IMG/VR virus record: IMGVR_UViG_3300035698_005848
Location: 1 to 31,473 of that record
Length of the DNA: 31,473 nucleotides
Direction: 5' to 3' (one strand)
Source of the DNA: a virus
Part shown: piece after piece, positions 30,836 to 31,473 of the stretch
Numbering within the stretch: position 1 is the first letter of the stretch
How the letters are laid out: the number at the start of each line of letters is the position of its first letter
Program-made: the position numbers and the translations under genes
The notes under the pieces: model-generated
The model's database searches: none
The model's input: the letters and a program-made list of their open reading frames with translations, nothing else
Told to the model about the DNA's origin: nothing

Positions 30836-31114
30836 ATGCGCTTCGGAAAAGAATTCACAGTTCCAGCTTTTAGAGCTGCCCTTGGTCTCACAACCCTTAA
30901 AGTCGTAAAGAACCCTAAGACGAACAAGTTGTTCCTCTCAGGGGACGGACGTACCGTAGGCAAGGTCTCCAAGTCAATAGATTTGACTGGACATCTCTCG
31001 GTCGTTGAGATGATCGACGAAGAGGAGAGTGCGGACGGCAAAAAGAGTACGGAAATGACGTATTGTCTGGTAAACCAGAGTGATACGAACGTTCTCTTAG
31101 ACCTCTCCCTCTAA
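30836..31114 (+). CDS. Small rightward phage protein, high GC, function unknown
   Basis: 92 aa, the only convincing plus-strand gene. It begins MRFGKEFTVPAFRAALGLTT, followed by LKVVKNPKTNKLFLSGDGRT, VGKVSKSIDL and an end TYCLVNQSDTNVLLDLSL. I recall small proteins with the same 'FGKEFT ... TLKVVKNPKT-KLFF ... G-VS' pattern from many Bacteroidota phages; no function is known to me. Codon use is strikingly different from the leftward genes (many CTC, GTC, AAG, GAC, CTT; GC about half versus roughly a third), and it ends in a UUCG-loop terminator. With promoter, leader hairpin and terminator it forms a complete monocistronic unit, probably strongly expressed and early. Confidence 0.85.
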   Translation: MRFGKEFTVPAFRAALGLTTLKVVKNPKTNKLFLSGDGRTVGKVSKSIDLTGHLSVVEMIDEEESADGKKSTEMTYCLVNQSDTNVLLDLSL

Positions 31115-31120
31115 CCCAAT

Positions 31121-31150
31121 GACCAGTCCTTCGGGGCTGGTCCTTTTTTA
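31121..31150 (+). terminator. UUCG-loop intrinsic terminator
   Basis: GACCAGTCC, loop TTCG, GGGCTGGTC (9-bp stem, one G-U pair), then CTTTTTTA. It starts 6 nt after the stop codon of the rightward gene. The UUCG tetraloop closed by C-G is among the most stable known. Confidence 0.92.
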
Positions 31151-31473
31151 TTCCTTTACTCTTAAAAAAGGGTAAAACGCTATTGAAAGTTGTTAACAAC
31201 GGTAGAGTCTTGCGATATACTACACAAAGCAGCGATAAGATGTAAGAAGCTTACTTAAAGTGCTAATTGTGATACTAGTCAACTATCAAAGACTCTACTA
31301 TTTTCAACCCAAACTCTTAGGGTTCAAGTTAAGAGTAATTATTTCACTATAAATTATCCATCATGGTAATCTTTAGAGGATTGGTAATGTCCAAACAGGA
31401 CGTTCTGGAATATGACCTAAAGTAGGTTGCATTCATAAAGTATAGTCCTAAGCAAGACTGAAAAGGCTTAAAA
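31151..31473. other. Non-coding, hairpin-rich right end
   Basis: 323 nt with no convincing gene; the longest ATG frame I note is 20 codons (31363-31425). It contains a long-range inverted repeat (GTAGAGTCTT at 31202-31211, AAGACTCTAC at 31289-31298), a hairpin ACTCTTA/TAAGAGT (31313-31336), and near the edge three short ones: GTCC/GGAC, ACCTA/TAGGT and AGTC/GACT. This density suggests a structured RNA or a control region for a gene beyond the edge. No tRNA cloverleaf was found. Confidence 0.5.

Noticed and set aside
30742-31199. Minus-strand frames of 94 and 99 aa opposite the rightward gene
   Set aside because: They read antisense to a gene with its own promoter and terminator; the products are Arg/Ser/Pro-rich with no family pattern, as expected for shadow frames in higher-GC DNA.
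31313-31336. tRNA T-arm suggested by GGTTCAAGT
   Set aside because: The surrounding stem is ACTCTTA/TAAGAGT with a 10-nt loop, not a 5-bp stem with 7-nt loop, and no acceptor, D or anticodon arm fits.
30645-31452. Possible group I intron formed by GACTATA (30645/30668) pairing with TATAGTC near 31442
   Set aside because: P3, P4 and P6 core elements were not found, the interval contains a complete promoter-gene-terminator unit, and no split exon is visible.
1-31473. CRISPR arrays, insertion sequences, integrase or att sites
   Set aside because: No regularly spaced repeats, transposase, integrase or terminal inverted repeats were seen; paralogous genes at 6.6-8.7 kb are gene duplications, not CRISPR-type repeats.

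Overview
The window is part of the genome of a tailed double-stranded DNA phage (Caudoviricetes) that very probably infects a member of the Bacteroidota. Evidence for a phage: a large terminase (TerL), a very large portal, a scaffold-like protein, a major capsid protein, connector-like proteins and a long run of adhesion-type genes, all tightly packed on the minus strand. Evidence for the host group: host-type promoter -7 boxes of the form TAnnTTTG just before three minus-strand genes, almost no Shine-Dalgarno sequences, AT-rich leaders, signal peptides ending in -AQ, and a DUF5675-type protein. The long TerL (799 aa) and portal (849 aa) fit crAss-like and related large Bacteroidota phages, but I cannot assign a family from sequence alone.

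Layout, in transcription order (high to low coordinates). 30.1-26.2 kb: small packaging-region genes, a GroES-like co-chaperonin, a Cys-rich membrane protein, a DUF5675 protein, a zinc metallopeptidase-like protein. 26.3-19.85 kb: TerL, then a complete GroEL-type chaperonin, then the portal, all translationally coupled. 19.7-15.1 kb: own promoter, acidic scaffold candidate, major capsid protein with its own terminator, a 374-aa protein of unknown function and a connector candidate. 15.1-12.5 kb: a probably abundant 478-aa virion protein followed by a strong terminator, a signal-peptide protein, and two small proteins. 12.4-4.8 kb: eight Cys-rich genes, most with Ig/PKD/cadherin-like character, including three tandem paralogues. 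4.8-0 kb: a membrane PAS-domain protein, then a promoter and a coupled set of DEDDy exonuclease, PD-(D/E)XK nuclease, connector candidates and fibre-like proteins; the last gene runs off the left edge.

The right end (30.16-31.47 kb) is mostly non-coding. It holds a plus-strand promoter, hairpins, two plus-strand terminators and one small plus-strand gene with much higher GC than the rest of the window. This looks like the divergent switch between a rightward (probably early) module and the leftward virion module.

The most notable system is the phage-encoded chaperonin pair: GroEL between TerL and portal, and a GroES-fold candidate about 4.7 kb upstream in the same gene run, suggesting the phage supplies its own folding chamber for virion proteins.
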